Of a stretch of DNA of 64,000 nt, positions 1-8,951 are shown piece after piece. The position numbers were made by a program, and so were the translations under genes. The first letter of the stretch is position 1. The number at the start of each line of letters is the position of its first letter. Source of the DNA: Rhodoligotrophos defluvii (lineage in GTDB: Bacteria > Pseudomonadota > Alphaproteobacteria > Rhizobiales > Im1). Where the stretch lies: contig NZ_SZZM01000003.1 of NCBI RefSeq assembly GCF_005281615.1, positions 476,207 through 540,206 on the forward strand, in the 5' to 3' direction. The notes beneath the pieces were generated by a model that saw only the letters and a list, made by a program, of their open reading frames with translations, was not told the origin of the DNA and searched no databases.

Positions 1-1544
1 GCATGCCGATGCTGGAGACCGCCGGCATCTCCCTGTTTTTCAACGGGCCTGAGAGCTTCACGCCCGATGACCGCTACCTCCTGGGCGAAACCCCAACCGT
101 GCGCGACCTGTTCGTGGCGACCGGCTTCAACTCGATCGGCATCCAGTCCTCCGGCGGCGTCGGCAAAGTGCTGAGCGAGTGGATCCGCGACGGCCATCCG
201 CCGCTCGACCTCAACGACGTCGATGTCAGGCGCATGCACCCGTTCCAGAGCAACGCCAGGTATCTGCACGACCGCACCACGGAGACGCTCGGCCTGCTCT
301 ATGCCATGCACTGGCCCTATCGCCAGGTGGAAAGCGCGCGCGGGGTGCGCCGCTCGCCCTTCCATGACCGGCTGGTGGCGGCGGGCGCCTGCATGGGCGA
401 GATGGGCGGCTGGGAGCGGCCCAACTGGTTTGCGGCCCCCGGCTCGCATCCGAAATACGAGTATTCCTATGGCCGTCAGAACTGGTTCGACAATACCGGT
501 GCCGAATGCCGGGCCCTGCGTGATGCGGTGGCCCTGTTCGATCAGTCGAGCTTTGCCAAGTTCCTGGTGCAGGGCCGCGACGCGGCAAAGGTGCTCAACC
601 GCATATCGGCCAACAACGTCGACGTCGCCCCCGGCCGGCTGGTCTATACCCAGTGGCTCAACGAGCGCGGCGGCATCGAAGCGGACCTGACGGTCACCCG
701 CCTCAGCGAAACCGAGTTCATGGTGGTGACCGGCGGTGCCAACCAGATCCGCGACCTCACCTGGCTCAGGCGCCACATCCCCGATGATGCCCATTGCACG
801 GTGACCGACATCACCGCCGGCCTGCCCATGCTTGGGCTGATGGGACCGAACAGCCGCGCCCTGCTGCAGACGCTTTCGGGCGAGGACCTCACCAATGCCG
901 CCTTCCCCTTCGGCGCGTCCAAGGAGATCGAGATCGGCTATGCCCGGGTGCGCGCCTCCCGCGTCACCTATGTGGGCGAGCTCGGCTGGGAGCTCTACAT
1001 CCCCGGCGAGTTCGCCGCCCATGTGTTCGACACCATCGTCGCGGCAGGCAAGGACTATGGTCTCGCCCATGCCGGCTATCACGCCATGAACTCGGCCCGC
1101 ATGGAGAAGGGCTACCGCCATTGGGGCCACGACATCGCCGAGGAGGACACGCCCATTGAGGCGGGCCTTGGCTTTGCCGTCGCCTGGGACAAGCCGGGCG
1201 GCTTCATTGGCCGCGAGGCGCTGGTGAAGCAGCGCGAGGCCGGCACGCCCAAGCGGCGCATGGTGGCGATCGCGCTGGACGACGACGGCCCCGACGCACC
1301 GCTCATGTATCACGAGGAGCCCATCCTCAAGGACGGCCGCATCATCGGCGCCACCACCAGCGGCATGTGGGGCCACCGCATCGATAAATCGCTGGCGCTG
1401 GGCTATGTCAGCCATCCTGAGGGGGTCACCGCGGATTTCCTGAAGGATGGCGGGTTCGAGGTGGAGATCGCCTGGAGGCGCTATCCTGCCAGGCTGCAGC
1501 TGCAGCCCTTCTACGACCCAAAGGGCGAACGCATAAAGGCCTGA
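1..1544 (+). CDS. Dimethylglycine/sarcosine dehydrogenase family protein, 3' part
   Basis: The reading frame is already open at the left edge, so this is the C-terminal part (about 514 codons) of a protein that is usually about 810 residues. The first ~85 visible residues look like the end of the FAD-binding DAO fold (the segment [13 protein letters not shown] matches the GGVGK turn of dimethylglycine dehydrogenase). An FAO-type linker follows (~90-145), then a GcvT-type folate-binding domain (~150-400, with GELGWELY and [10 protein letters not shown]) and a GcvT C-terminal barrel (~410-505). Family members oxidise N-methyl groups of dimethylglycine, sarcosine or related betaines and pass the one-carbon unit to tetrahydrofolate. 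The exact substrate cannot be told. trmFO starts 44 bases downstream, and TrmFO also uses methylene-tetrahydrofolate, but a functional link is only a guess. Confidence 0.85.
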   Translation, partial: MPMLETAGISLFFNGPESFTPDDRYLLGETPTVRDLFVATGFNSIGIQSSGGVGKVLSEWIRDGHPPLDLNDVDVRRMHPFQSNARYLHDRTTETLGLLYAMHWPYRQVESARGVRRSPFHDRLVAAGACMGEMGGWERPNWFAAPGSHPKYEYSYGRQNWFDNTGAECRALRDAVALFDQSSFAKFLVQGRDAAKVLNRISANNVDVAPGRLVYTQWLNERGGIEADLTVTRLSETEFMVVTGGANQIRDLTWLRRHIPDDAHCTVTDITAGLPMLGLMGPNSRALLQTLSGEDLTNAAFPFGASKEIEIGYARVRASRVTYVGELGWELYIPGEFAAHVFDTIVAAGKDYGLAHAGYHAMNSARMEKGYRHWGHDIAEEDTPIEAGLGFAVAWDKPGGFIGREALVKQREAGTPKRRMVAIALDDDGPDAPLMYHEEPILKDGRIIGATTSGMWGHRIDKSLALGYVSHPEGVTADFLKDGGFEVEIAWRRYPARLQLQPFYDPKGERIKA

Positions 1545-1588
1545 GCCGGTGGTTGCCTCGGGCGCGCCGGGCAACTACCTTGGCCGCC

Positions 1589-3001
1589 ATGAGCACATAT
1601 CAGCCAATCCACGTGATCGGCGGCGGCCTCGCCGGCGCCGAGGCCACCTGGCAGATCGCCCAGGCCGGGCTGCCCGTCATCCTGCACGAGATGCGGCCCC
1701 TGCGCGGCACGGAGGCCCATCATACCGGTGGCCTGGCGGAGCTCGTCTGCTCCAACTCCTTCCGCTCGGATGATGCGGAAACCAACGCGGTCGGCGTGCT
1801 CCATGCCGAGATGCGCCGGGCCGGCTCGCTCATCATGCAAGCGGCCGACGCGCACCAGGTGCCAGCCGGCGGCGCGCTGGCCGTGGACCGGGTCGGCTTC
1901 TCCGAGGCCGTCACAGCCGCCCTGGCCAGCCACCCGCTGGTGACCATAGAGCGTGGCGAGGTCGCCGCCCTGCCGCCCGCGGAGTGGGACAGCGTCATCA
2001 TCGCCACCGGCCCCCTCACCTCCCCGGCCCTGGCCGAGGCCATCCTGAGCCTCACCGGCGAGACGGCGCTCGCCTTCTTCGATGCGATCGCCCCGATCGT
2101 CTATAAGGACACGATCGATTTCTCCAAGGCGTGGTTCCAATCGCGCTATGACAAGCCCGGCCCGGGCGGCACTGGCGCCGACTATATCAATTGCCCCCTC
2201 ACCCGCGAGCAATACTACGCCTTCATCGAGGCGCTGCTGGCCGGCGATAAGACGGCGTTCAAGGACTGGGAGCAGGATACGCCTTATTTCGACGGCTGCC
2301 TGCCCATCGAGGTAATGGCCGAGCGCGGACCCGACACCCTGCGCCACGGGCCGCTCAAGCCCTTCGGCCTCACCAACGCGCATGCGCCCGACCAGAAGCC
2401 TTACGCGGTGGTGCAGCTCCGGCAGGATAATGCCCTAGGCACCCTCTACAACATGGTCGGCTTCCAAACCAAGCTGAAGCACGCCGAGCAGGTGCGCATC
2501 TTCCGCACCATCCCCGGCCTGGAAAAGGCAGACTTCGCGCGGCTCGGCGGCCTGCACCGCAACACCTTCCTCAACAGCCCCAAGCTGCTCGATGGTATGT
2601 TGCGGCTCACGGCGATGCCGCGCCTACGCTTTGCCGGCCAGATCACCGGGGTCGAGGGCTACGTGGAAAGCGCCGCCACCGGCCTCATGGCCGGGCGCTT
2701 CGCCGCCGCCGAGCGCCTGGGCCAGCCCGCCGCGCCGCCACCGCCCACCACGGCGCACGGCGCGCTGCTCTCTCATATCACCGGCGGGCACCTTGCCGAG
2801 GATGCAGGCTTCGGCCCCCGCTCGTTCCAGCCCATGAACGTGAATTTCGGCCTGTTCCCGGATATTGCCATTCCCCGTCCGCCAGGCCAGCGCCTGCGCG
2901 GCCGCGCCAAGCAGCTCGCCAGGAAACGCGCGCTCGCCGCCCGCGCGCTGGCCGATTTCGGCACATGGCTGGGCGGCGGCCATAGGGTCGCCGCGGAGTA
3001 G
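1589..3001 (+). CDS. trmFO: Methylenetetrahydrofolate--tRNA-(uracil-54-C5)-methyltransferase TrmFO
   Basis: 470 residues, the normal length for TrmFO, a flavoprotein that makes ribothymidine at position 54 of tRNA using methylene-tetrahydrofolate. The N-terminus has the FAD Rossmann motif [11 protein letters not shown] followed by LHEMRP. Family blocks later in the protein include [17 protein letters not shown], and [19 protein letters not shown] near residue 350. The ATG at 1589 is chosen because the FAD motif begins seven residues after it; an in-frame upstream start at 1553 would add 12 residues that do not look like the family. The gene lies 44 bases after the dehydrogenase and may be co-transcribed with it. 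Confidence 0.95.
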   Translation: MSTYQPIHVIGGGLAGAEATWQIAQAGLPVILHEMRPLRGTEAHHTGGLAELVCSNSFRSDDAETNAVGVLHAEMRRAGSLIMQAADAHQVPAGGALAVDRVGFSEAVTAALASHPLVTIERGEVAALPPAEWDSVIIATGPLTSPALAEAILSLTGETALAFFDAIAPIVYKDTIDFSKAWFQSRYDKPGPGGTGADYINCPLTREQYYAFIEALLAGDKTAFKDWEQDTPYFDGCLPIEVMAERGPDTLRHGPLKPFGLTNAHAPDQKPYAVVQLRQDNALGTLYNMVGFQTKLKHAEQVRIFRTIPGLEKADFARLGGLHRNTFLNSPKLLDGMLRLTAMPRLRFAGQITGVEGYVESAATGLMAGRFAAAERLGQPAAPPPPTTAHGALLSHITGGHLAEDAGFGPRSFQPMNVNFGLFPDIAIPRPPGQRLRGRAKQLARKRALAARALADFGTWLGGGHRVAAE

Positions 3002-3009
3002 GTCCGTGT

Positions 3010-3025
3010 GTTCTGAGTATAGGAC
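3010..3025. promoter_or_regulatory. Weak candidate copy of the cys-cluster palindrome, upstream of metY
   Basis: GTTC-TGAGTATA-GGAC, 93 bases before the metY start. It resembles the GTTC-N8-GAAC sites found before cysH and cysJ, with one mismatch in the second half site. A match this loose is expected several times by chance in 64 kb, so it is recorded only because metY also belongs to sulfur metabolism. Confidence 0.2.
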
Positions 3026-3118
3026 GATTGTTTTTTATTCCGGCGGCGGCTAAACAAACCACGATCTTGTCTAGCCGACCGGGAAAGCCGTTGCACGGTC
3101 GCTCGAGTGGAGGAAATC

Positions 3119-4402
3119 ATGGCTGAAGGAAGTGTGGGCTTCGACACCTTGGCGATCCATGCCGGTGCCCAGCCCGACCCCGCAACCGGCGCGCGCATAA
3201 CCCCGATCTATCAGACCACGTCCTATGTCTTCGAGGACGTGGACCACGCCGCGGCCCTGTTCGGCCTCGAAGCCTTCGGCAATATCTATACCCGCATCAA
3301 CAACCCCACCCAGTCGGTGCTGGAGGCGAAGGTCGCAGCCCTCGAGGGCGGCACCGCTGCGCTCGCTGTCGCCTCGGGCCATGCGGCGCAGATGCTGGTC
3401 TTTCACACCCTGCTCCAGCCGGGCGACGAGTTCATTGCCACCCGCCAGCTCTATGGCGGCTCCATCAATCAGTTCAACCACTCCTTCAAGAAGTTCGGCT
3501 GGCAGGTGAAGTGGGTCGACAGTGGCGACATCGCCGCCATCGAGCGGGCGGTGAGCCCGAAGACCAAGGCCATCTTCGCGGAATCGATCGCCAATCCCGG
3601 CGGCCGGCTCACCGATCTTGAGGCCATTGCGGGCGTCGCCAAGCGTGCCGGCGTGCCCTTCATCGTCGACAACACGCTCGCCACGCCCTACCTCATCAAA
3701 CCCATCGAGTTCGGCGCCGATATCGTGGTGCATTCGCTCACCAAGTTCCTCGGCGGCCACGGCAATTCGATCGGCGGAATCCTGGTCGATGCCGGCACGT
3801 TCGATTGGTCCAAGGACAACAAATATCCCAGCCTGTCGGAGCCCTCGCCCAGCTATAACGGCCTCAAGCTCCACGAGACCTTCGGCAACATCGCCTTTGC
3901 CATTGCCGCGCGCGTGCTGGGCCTGCGCGATCTCGGGCCGGCGATCTCGCCGTTCAATGCCTTTCTGATCCTCACCGGCATCGAGACATTGAGCCTACGC
4001 ATGCAGCGCCATTGCGACAACACGCTGGCCGTGGCCAAATTCCTGAAGAACCACCCTGCCGTCAGCTGGGTGTCCTATGCCGGCCTGCCCGAGGCGCCCG
4101 ACCACGCACTCCAGCAGAAATACTCGCCCAAGGGCGCGGGCGCCGTGCTCACCTTCGGCGTCAAGGGCGGCTATGAGGCCGGCATCAGGCTCGTGAGCAA
4201 GGTCGAGCTGTTCAGCCACCTCGCCAATATCGGCGACACCCGCTCGCTCATCATCCATCCGGCCTCCACCACCCACCGCCAGCTCACCGATGAGCAGAAG
4301 ATCGCCGCCGGCGCCGGCCCGGACGTGGTGCGCCTGTCGGTCGGCATCGAGGATGTGAAGGACCTGATCGCCGATCTCGATCAGGCGCTGAAGGCTGAGT
4401 GA
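3119..4402 (+). CDS. metY: O-acetylhomoserine aminocarboxypropyltransferase (sulfhydrylase)
   Basis: 427 residues, a PLP enzyme of the Cys/Met metabolism family. It is expected to join O-acetylhomoserine with sulfide (or methanethiol) to give homocysteine (or methionine). The PLP lysine sits in VHSLTKFLGGHG (about Lys209); YTRINNPT and GTAALAVASGHAA are typical of the MetY branch rather than of cystathionine synthases. The ATG at 3119 is preceded by GGAGG at 3109-3113 with normal spacing; an upstream GTG at 3107 lies inside that ribosome site and is rejected. The last 22 bases overlap the convergent heme A synthase gene. The enzyme could consume sulfide made by the cysHDN and cysJIG clusters at 37-46 kb. 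Confidence 0.92.
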   Translation: MAEGSVGFDTLAIHAGAQPDPATGARITPIYQTTSYVFEDVDHAAALFGLEAFGNIYTRINNPTQSVLEAKVAALEGGTAALAVASGHAAQMLVFHTLLQPGDEFIATRQLYGGSINQFNHSFKKFGWQVKWVDSGDIAAIERAVSPKTKAIFAESIANPGGRLTDLEAIAGVAKRAGVPFIVDNTLATPYLIKPIEFGADIVVHSLTKFLGGHGNSIGGILVDAGTFDWSKDNKYPSLSEPSPSYNGLKLHETFGNIAFAIAARVLGLRDLGPAISPFNAFLILTGIETLSLRMQRHCDNTLAVAKFLKNHPAVSWVSYAGLPEAPDHALQQKYSPKGAGAVLTFGVKGGYEAGIRLVSKVELFSHLANIGDTRSLIIHPASTTHRQLTDEQKIAAGAGPDVVRLSVGIEDVKDLIADLDQALKAE

Positions 4403-5493
4403 ACCCGAGGCTGCTGCACCGGCGCATAGAGCGTCCGGTGCAGGTGCCAGATCGCGGCGCCGAACAGGATGACGGCGCCCGCCTGATGCACCAACCCCAG
4501 CCATAACGGCACCTGGTGCAGCAGCGTCACGATGCCGCCGAAGGCCTGGAGCAGCACCAGACCGACCACCACCATGGCGGATCGGATCACGGGCCGGTTG
4601 TTAAAAGACCGCCACAGCATCGCCGCGTGCACCAGCGCCACCAGCGTGATCACATACGCCAGCATGCGGTGGTTGAACTGCACCGTCATGGCGTTCTCGA
4701 AGGCATTGAGCCACCACGGGCTCATATGCAGCAGCCCCTGCGGAACGAAGGCCCCGTCCATGAGCGGCCAGGTATTGTAGCCCATCCCCGCATCGAGCCC
4801 CGCAACGAGCCCGCCCAGCAGCACCTGCAGGAAAATCAGCGCCACCAGCCATTTGGCGCCGTGCTGGCCCGGTTGCCGTGGCAGGCGCTGCGCCTCCGTC
4901 TCCCCGAGCCGCAGCACCGTCCGCAAAATCATCCCGAAAATGAGCACCGCCAGGCCGAGATGGGCCGCGAGGCGATACTGGCTGACGCTGGTGCGCTCGG
5001 CAAGGCCGCTGGCCACCATGTACCAGCCCAGCGCGCCCTGCAGCCCGCCGAGAATGAAAATGGCCGCGAGCCGCGGCACCATGGCCCGCTCGATCCGGCC
5101 GGTGAACCAGAAGAACAGGAACGGCACCAGGAACACCACCCCGATGATCCGGCCGAAGAACCGATGCGCCCATTCCCACCAGTAAATGAACTGGAATTCC
5201 TCCAGGCTCATGCCCTTGTTGATGAGCTGGTATTGCGGGATCTGCCGATATTTCTCAAACGCCTCTAGCCAGTCCGCATGGCTGAGCGGTGGAATGGCGC
5301 CGAGCAGTGGCTTCCACTCGGTGATCGACAGGCCGGACTCGGTCAGCCGCGTCGCGCCGCCCACCGTCACGATGGCGAGAACCAGCAGGGCCACGAGAAT
5401 GAGCCACGCGCGGACATAAGGTCGCGCCTGTACCTGTTTGGCAGAGGCCCCGCGCAATTCGAGGCTTGACGAAGTCGTGGCGGTCTCGGACAT
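4381..5493 (-). CDS. ctaA: Heme A synthase (COX15/CtaA type)
   Basis: 370 residues with about eight hydrophobic segments, the normal topology for COX15/CtaA, which oxidises the C8 methyl group of heme O to make heme A for aa3-type oxidases. Conserved heme-ligand histidines appear in EWAHRFFGR, QFNHRMLAYV, and near the C-terminus in VHQAGAVILFG and IWHLHRTL. The long Q-loop with GLSITEWKPLLGAIPPL after the first membrane segment is typical of the proteobacterial COX15-like type. The start at 5493 is chosen because the 12 residues in front of it are basic and unlike the family. The 3' end overlaps the metY coding end by 22 bases on the opposite strand. Confidence 0.93.
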   Translation of the reverse strand: MSETATTSSSLELRGASAKQVQARPYVRAWLILVALLVLAIVTVGGATRLTESGLSITEWKPLLGAIPPLSHADWLEAFEKYRQIPQYQLINKGMSLEEFQFIYWWEWAHRFFGRIIGVVFLVPFLFFWFTGRIERAMVPRLAAIFILGGLQGALGWYMVASGLAERTSVSQYRLAAHLGLAVLIFGMILRTVLRLGETEAQRLPRQPGQHGAKWLVALIFLQVLLGGLVAGLDAGMGYNTWPLMDGAFVPQGLLHMSPWWLNAFENAMTVQFNHRMLAYVITLVALVHAAMLWRSFNNRPVIRSAMVVVGLVLLQAFGGIVTLLHQVPLWLGLVHQAGAVILFGAAIWHLHRTLYAPVQQPRVHSAFSA

Positions 5494-5578
5494 AGGCCTT
5501 CGAGTAGAATGCACAATGCGGCGACGCAAGCGTCAGCCGTGGCGCGCGGCAGTGGGTCGCGTTTCGAGAGACGCCAAC

Positions 5579-5815
5579 ATGTTCAGCATGCCCCAACGCC
5601 TCCGCAAGCTTGTCGGCACCGTGATCCTCGTGGTGTTCCTCACCATCTACTGCCTGGCTGCCATGGTTTACGGCGCCACCCACATGCCCGATGCCTCCGT
5701 GCTGGGCAAGACCATCTTCTACCTCGTCGGCGGCCTGCTCTGGGTCATCCCCGCCATGGGCATCGTCTGGTGGATGCAGAAGCCCGACAAGCCCAGGCCC
5801 GACCAGCGCTTTTGA
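5579..5815 (+). CDS. Small membrane protein, DUF2842 family
   Basis: 78 residues from the ATG at 5579 (75 from the ATG at 5588). It has two hydrophobic segments: VGTVILVVFLTIYCLAAMV and a second around FYLVGGLLWVIPAMGIVWW, then a short charged tail with MQKPDKPRP. This pattern matches DUF2842, a small inner-membrane family of alphaproteobacteria with no known role. A longer frame from 5438 runs antisense through the start of ctaA and is not believed. It is divergent from ctaA with only 85 bases between the starts, so the two may share a promoter region. Confidence 0.72.
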   Translation: MFSMPQRLRKLVGTVILVVFLTIYCLAAMVYGATHMPDASVLGKTIFYLVGGLLWVIPAMGIVWWMQKPDKPRPDQRF

Positions 5816-5819
5816 AGCA

Positions 5820-6878
5820 TCACCCCCGTCCGAGCAGCTTGCGCGCCGCATCCCGCGCCGCGAATGGCAGCCCGCTCACCAGCACATCCACATAGGCCAG
5901 CCGCTGGTAATCGCCATTGAGCGACACCCGCGGCAGACCCGTCAGCATCCCCGCATGCCGCGCGTGAACAACGCCCTTTGCCGTGGTGACCGCCGCCGCA
6001 AAGCCCGCCTGCTTGGCCAGCGCGAAATCGCGGGGGCCTGCTGATCCCTCATCCCCATAGGGGTAGGCCAGAAACTGCGGCCGCACGCCCGTTTCCACCG
6101 CTATGCGGTCGGCCGACCCCGCCATTTCCGCCAACGCCTCTTCGGGCGAGAGCTTCGCCACCGCATAGTGGTGAATGGTATGGGCGCCGATCGTGCAGAG
6201 CGGATCCTGGGCCAGCGCCCGCACATCAGTCCAGCCCATGGCGACGCTCCGGCAATAACCGTCCACATCGAACCCATGGTCCCGGGCAAAACGGCGGATC
6301 CAGCGGCGCTGCTCGTGTTCCTCCATGTGCCGCACCGGCCAATAGAGCGTCCGGAAAGCTCGGTTCTTCCCCTCGTCCGTAGCGGTATCGAGCTCAGTCC
6401 GGCCGGAAGGCAGCTGCGCCGCAATGCGGTTCTCGCGGCGGATCACTTCTTCCAGAATGCGCCACCACAGCTCGCATTTCCCATCGGTGATCTCGGGTGC
6501 GAAGAAAATGGTGTAAGGGACTCCGTCCCCGCGGAAAATCGGCACCGCATATTCGAGATTGTCCTTATAGCCGTCATCGATCGTGAACACGGCGAACGGC
6601 CGCTCGGAATGCCCCCGGCGGATCCGCTCCACCGCATCGCCCAGCGCGATCAGCTCGTAGTCCTCATCGCGCATGTGGTGGATGACGGCGGCGAGGAATT
6701 CCGGCGTGACCTCCAGCCCCCGGTTCGGCGCGAAGCCCCGGCGCAGGCCACCTCCGGGAAAAATGTGGTGAAGCATGAAGATCGCGCCCAGGCCGCGGAA
6801 CAGCGGGGCCGCCAGCTTCGACAGGCCGCTGATGCGCATCGCGGAAAGGGCGAGCTGAGGAAGGCGCGGGTCTTGCAT
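5820..6878 (-). CDS. Polysaccharide deacetylase (NodB domain)
   Basis: 352 residues from the ATG at 6878, which follows AAAGGTG. It belongs to carbohydrate esterase family 4, metal-dependent enzymes that remove N-acetyl or O-acetyl groups from polysaccharides. Visible NodB motifs are FTIDDGYKDN (motif 1, catalytic and metal-binding Asp pair) and IGAHTIHHYAVAKL (motif 2, metal-binding His pair); LAYPYGDEG is motif 3. There is no clear signal peptide at this start; a longer frame to 7052 adds a Cys- and Arg-rich stretch that looks like a shadow. It is divergent from the acyltransferase gene at 6965, and both probably serve the polysaccharide locus to the right. Confidence 0.85.
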   Translation of the reverse strand: MQDPRLPQLALSAMRISGLSKLAAPLFRGLGAIFMLHHIFPGGGLRRGFAPNRGLEVTPEFLAAVIHHMRDEDYELIALGDAVERIRRGHSERPFAVFTIDDGYKDNLEYAVPIFRGDGVPYTIFFAPEITDGKCELWWRILEEVIRRENRIAAQLPSGRTELDTATDEGKNRAFRTLYWPVRHMEEHEQRRWIRRFARDHGFDVDGYCRSVAMGWTDVRALAQDPLCTIGAHTIHHYAVAKLSPEEALAEMAGSADRIAVETGVRPQFLAYPYGDEGSAGPRDFALAKQAGFAAAVTTAKGVVHARHAGMLTGLPRVSLNGDYQRLAYVDVLVSGLPFAARDAARKLLGRG

Positions 6879-6964
6879 CGGCACCTTTGTTTGCAAACTG
6901 AGCATGTGCCAGATCGGCACTTGAAGGCAACTCGGATGGAAGCGATAGCACAGGGAGGCTGAGC

Positions 6965-8200
6965 ATGTCCGCAGGCAAGCCACTCGCCTTGAAGTCGGAC
7001 GCGCTGCCAGTCGAACCGACACGAGACTGCATGCCTGCCTCTGGTATCGCACGGAACCACGCCAAAGTGCCGCTCAAGATCTCTTGCCATTGTGACATCG
7101 ACGCCCTCCGCGAAGTCTGGCGCGGCTTTCAGCAGCGTGCTTTCGGCAGCTTCTACGACACCTGGGAGTGGAACGAGGCCTGGCAGCACTGCATCGGCCA
7201 AGCGGAAGGCGTCTCGCCACGCATCATTCTGGGCCATGACGAGGATGATAGGCTGCTCTTTCTTCTGCCGCTCTCAGTGCGCCGTCGCCTGGGCTGCGTC
7301 GTGCTGAGCTGGCTCACCGCCCCCACTCTCAATTATGGCCTTGGCCTCTACAATCCCGACTTTCTCACCGAAATCGGCGGTGATCTCGCCGCTGCCTGGC
7401 CCGAAATCCTGCGTGCTGCGGGTCCGGTGGACGCTGTCCATCTCGCGCCGATGCCCGTGCGCTGGCAGGGCCGCCCCCATCCGTTGCGGCAGATCTTCTC
7501 CGCGCGGGGCGCCAACAGCGTCTATGTGATCCATCTCGACGGTGACTATGAAGCGCTCTATGCGCGCAAGCGCTCTGGCGAATCGCGGCGCAGTGCCAAG
7601 AAGCGGGATGGTCGCCTCAATCGGGAAGGCGAGCTGCATTTCGGTCTGCCGCAGACCGCGGCCGAGGCTCACCGGATCATCGAGGCCATGTTTGAGCAGC
7701 ATGCCGGCCGCATGGGTGAACTGGGCATCGGCGGTGCCGTGGCCGGGGAACGCGCCTTTCTTCACCGGCTCGTCGACCAGTATTCCACATATGGGGAAGG
7801 CCTGGCGCCCTTCGCCCTCACCCTCGATGGATACCCCTTGAGCGTCGCGTTGGGCGGTGTGTACGGCCGCGCCTACTACGCCCTGATCCTGTCGATGACC
7901 GACGGCCCCATGCGCAAGCACTCACCCGGCGACGCCGTGCTCCGCCGCACCATCGAGGCTTGCAGCAAGGCGGGCCTCACCCTGTTCGACTTCGGCGCCG
8001 GTCAAGCCGATTACAAGGACGCCTGGGCGGATGAGGTGATCCCCCTCTATCACGCGCTGGCGGCCTCCACCCTGAGGGGCGTCCCTTACGTCGCCTCTGC
8101 CTCTGTCGCGAATGCCTGCAAGCGGCGGCTGAAGTCGTCGCGCCGGCTGTGGCCGCGGCTGCGCCGGCTGCGGCGGTCGCTGGCCGGCAACGGACGATAA
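6965..8200 (+). CDS. GNAT-type acyltransferase (CelD/FemAB-like)
   Basis: 411 residues, with GGGAGG six bases before the ATG. The fold is the double-GNAT arrangement of CelD/FemAB-like proteins (BioF2-like acetyltransferase domain): residues ~45-190 and ~195-375, with FYDTWEWNEAW near the N-terminus and LTLFDFGAGQADYKDAWADE near the C-terminus, where this family normally has FDFTxGD-like sequence. Such proteins are common in exopolysaccharide loci of alphaproteobacteria and probably acylate a sugar precursor or polymer. The C-terminal 40 residues are strongly basic. No substrate can be assigned. Confidence 0.75.
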   Translation: MSAGKPLALKSDALPVEPTRDCMPASGIARNHAKVPLKISCHCDIDALREVWRGFQQRAFGSFYDTWEWNEAWQHCIGQAEGVSPRIILGHDEDDRLLFLLPLSVRRRLGCVVLSWLTAPTLNYGLGLYNPDFLTEIGGDLAAAWPEILRAAGPVDAVHLAPMPVRWQGRPHPLRQIFSARGANSVYVIHLDGDYEALYARKRSGESRRSAKKRDGRLNREGELHFGLPQTAAEAHRIIEAMFEQHAGRMGELGIGGAVAGERAFLHRLVDQYSTYGEGLAPFALTLDGYPLSVALGGVYGRAYYALILSMTDGPMRKHSPGDAVLRRTIEACSKAGLTLFDFGAGQADYKDAWADEVIPLYHALAASTLRGVPYVASASVANACKRRLKSSRRLWPRLRRLRRSLAGNGR

Positions 8201-8213
8201 GCCCGAGGGTCTC

Positions 8214-8930
8214 TCAGCCGAAGCTGGAACTGGTCGGCATGACCACGAGGTCGCGCACGCAGATCCGCTGTGGCAGTTTCCAGCAATAGAAGATGATGTC
8301 TGCCAACTCATCAGCGCTGATGAACTCCGGATTGCCGAGAAGCCGGCAATATTCCTCGAAGCTGATCCCCATGTCCTGATGGATATTGGTCCGCACCAGA
8401 CCGGGGGCGATGTTCACCACCCGGATATTGCGCGTAGCCTTGCCCTTCTGCAGGGAACTCGACAGGGATCGCACTGCTGCCTTGCACGCGTGATAGACCT
8501 CGCCATCCGGCCCCGGCACCCTGTCCCCGATCGAGCTGAGATTGATGATCGTACCACGGCCTCGCTCGACCATTCCGGGCAGGACCGCACGCGTGCCGTT
8601 GATGACGCCCTTCAGCAGCACGTCGACTTCATAGGAGAGGTCGGCCGGATCGCGCGTCTCCAGCGCCCCGACCTTGAGAAAGCCCGCGTTGTTGACGAGG
8701 CACTCGACCGGGCCATGCGCCGCCTCCGCGCGGTCCATGGCTGCCTTCAGCCCGGCATAATCAGCAACGTCGACCGCGGCCCGCATGATGGTATCGGACT
8801 GCAGCCGGTCCATCGCCTCCGGATGCCGCGCAAGCAGCAGCAATGGATGCCCCTCTGCGGCAAACCGGGCGGCGACCGCATGGCCGATGCCGTGGCTTGC
8901 GCCGGTCACCACCACGAGCGCTTTTGCCAT
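8214..8930 (-). CDS. SDR family oxidoreductase
   Basis: 238 residues, a classical short-chain dehydrogenase. The cofactor motif TGASHGIG lies at residues 9-16, NNAG near residue 85, and the catalytic VYHACK (YxxxK) near residue 150 with an upstream Ser (INLSSIG). The absence of an acidic residue right after the cofactor motif region (LLLARHPEAM, with Arg at the key position) suggests NADP(H). It lies tail-to-tail with the acyltransferase gene and 21 bases after the chain-length protein on the same strand, so it may be the last gene of a short operon with it. The substrate is unknown; a sugar or lipid intermediate is possible. Confidence 0.85.
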   Translation of the reverse strand: MAKALVVVTGASHGIGHAVAARFAAEGHPLLLLARHPEAMDRLQSDTIMRAAVDVADYAGLKAAMDRAEAAHGPVECLVNNAGFLKVGALETRDPADLSYEVDVLLKGVINGTRAVLPGMVERGRGTIINLSSIGDRVPGPDGEVYHACKAAVRSLSSSLQKGKATRNIRVVNIAPGLVRTNIHQDMGISFEEYCRLLGNPEFISADELADIIFYCWKLPQRICVRDLVVMPTSSSFG

Positions 8931-8951
8931 GGCCTCCCCCAGGTCTCTGCC

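Noticed and set aside
1553-1588. Longer N-terminus for trmFO
   Set aside because: The added residues ([12 protein letters not shown]) are basic, lack a ribosome site, and the FAD motif fits the ATG at 1589.
3002-3118. Possible SAM-II riboswitch upstream of metY
   Set aside because: SAM-II motifs are common before met genes in Rhizobiales, and GGCTAAACAAACC looks a little like one, but the pseudoknot pairing could not be drawn with this sequence.
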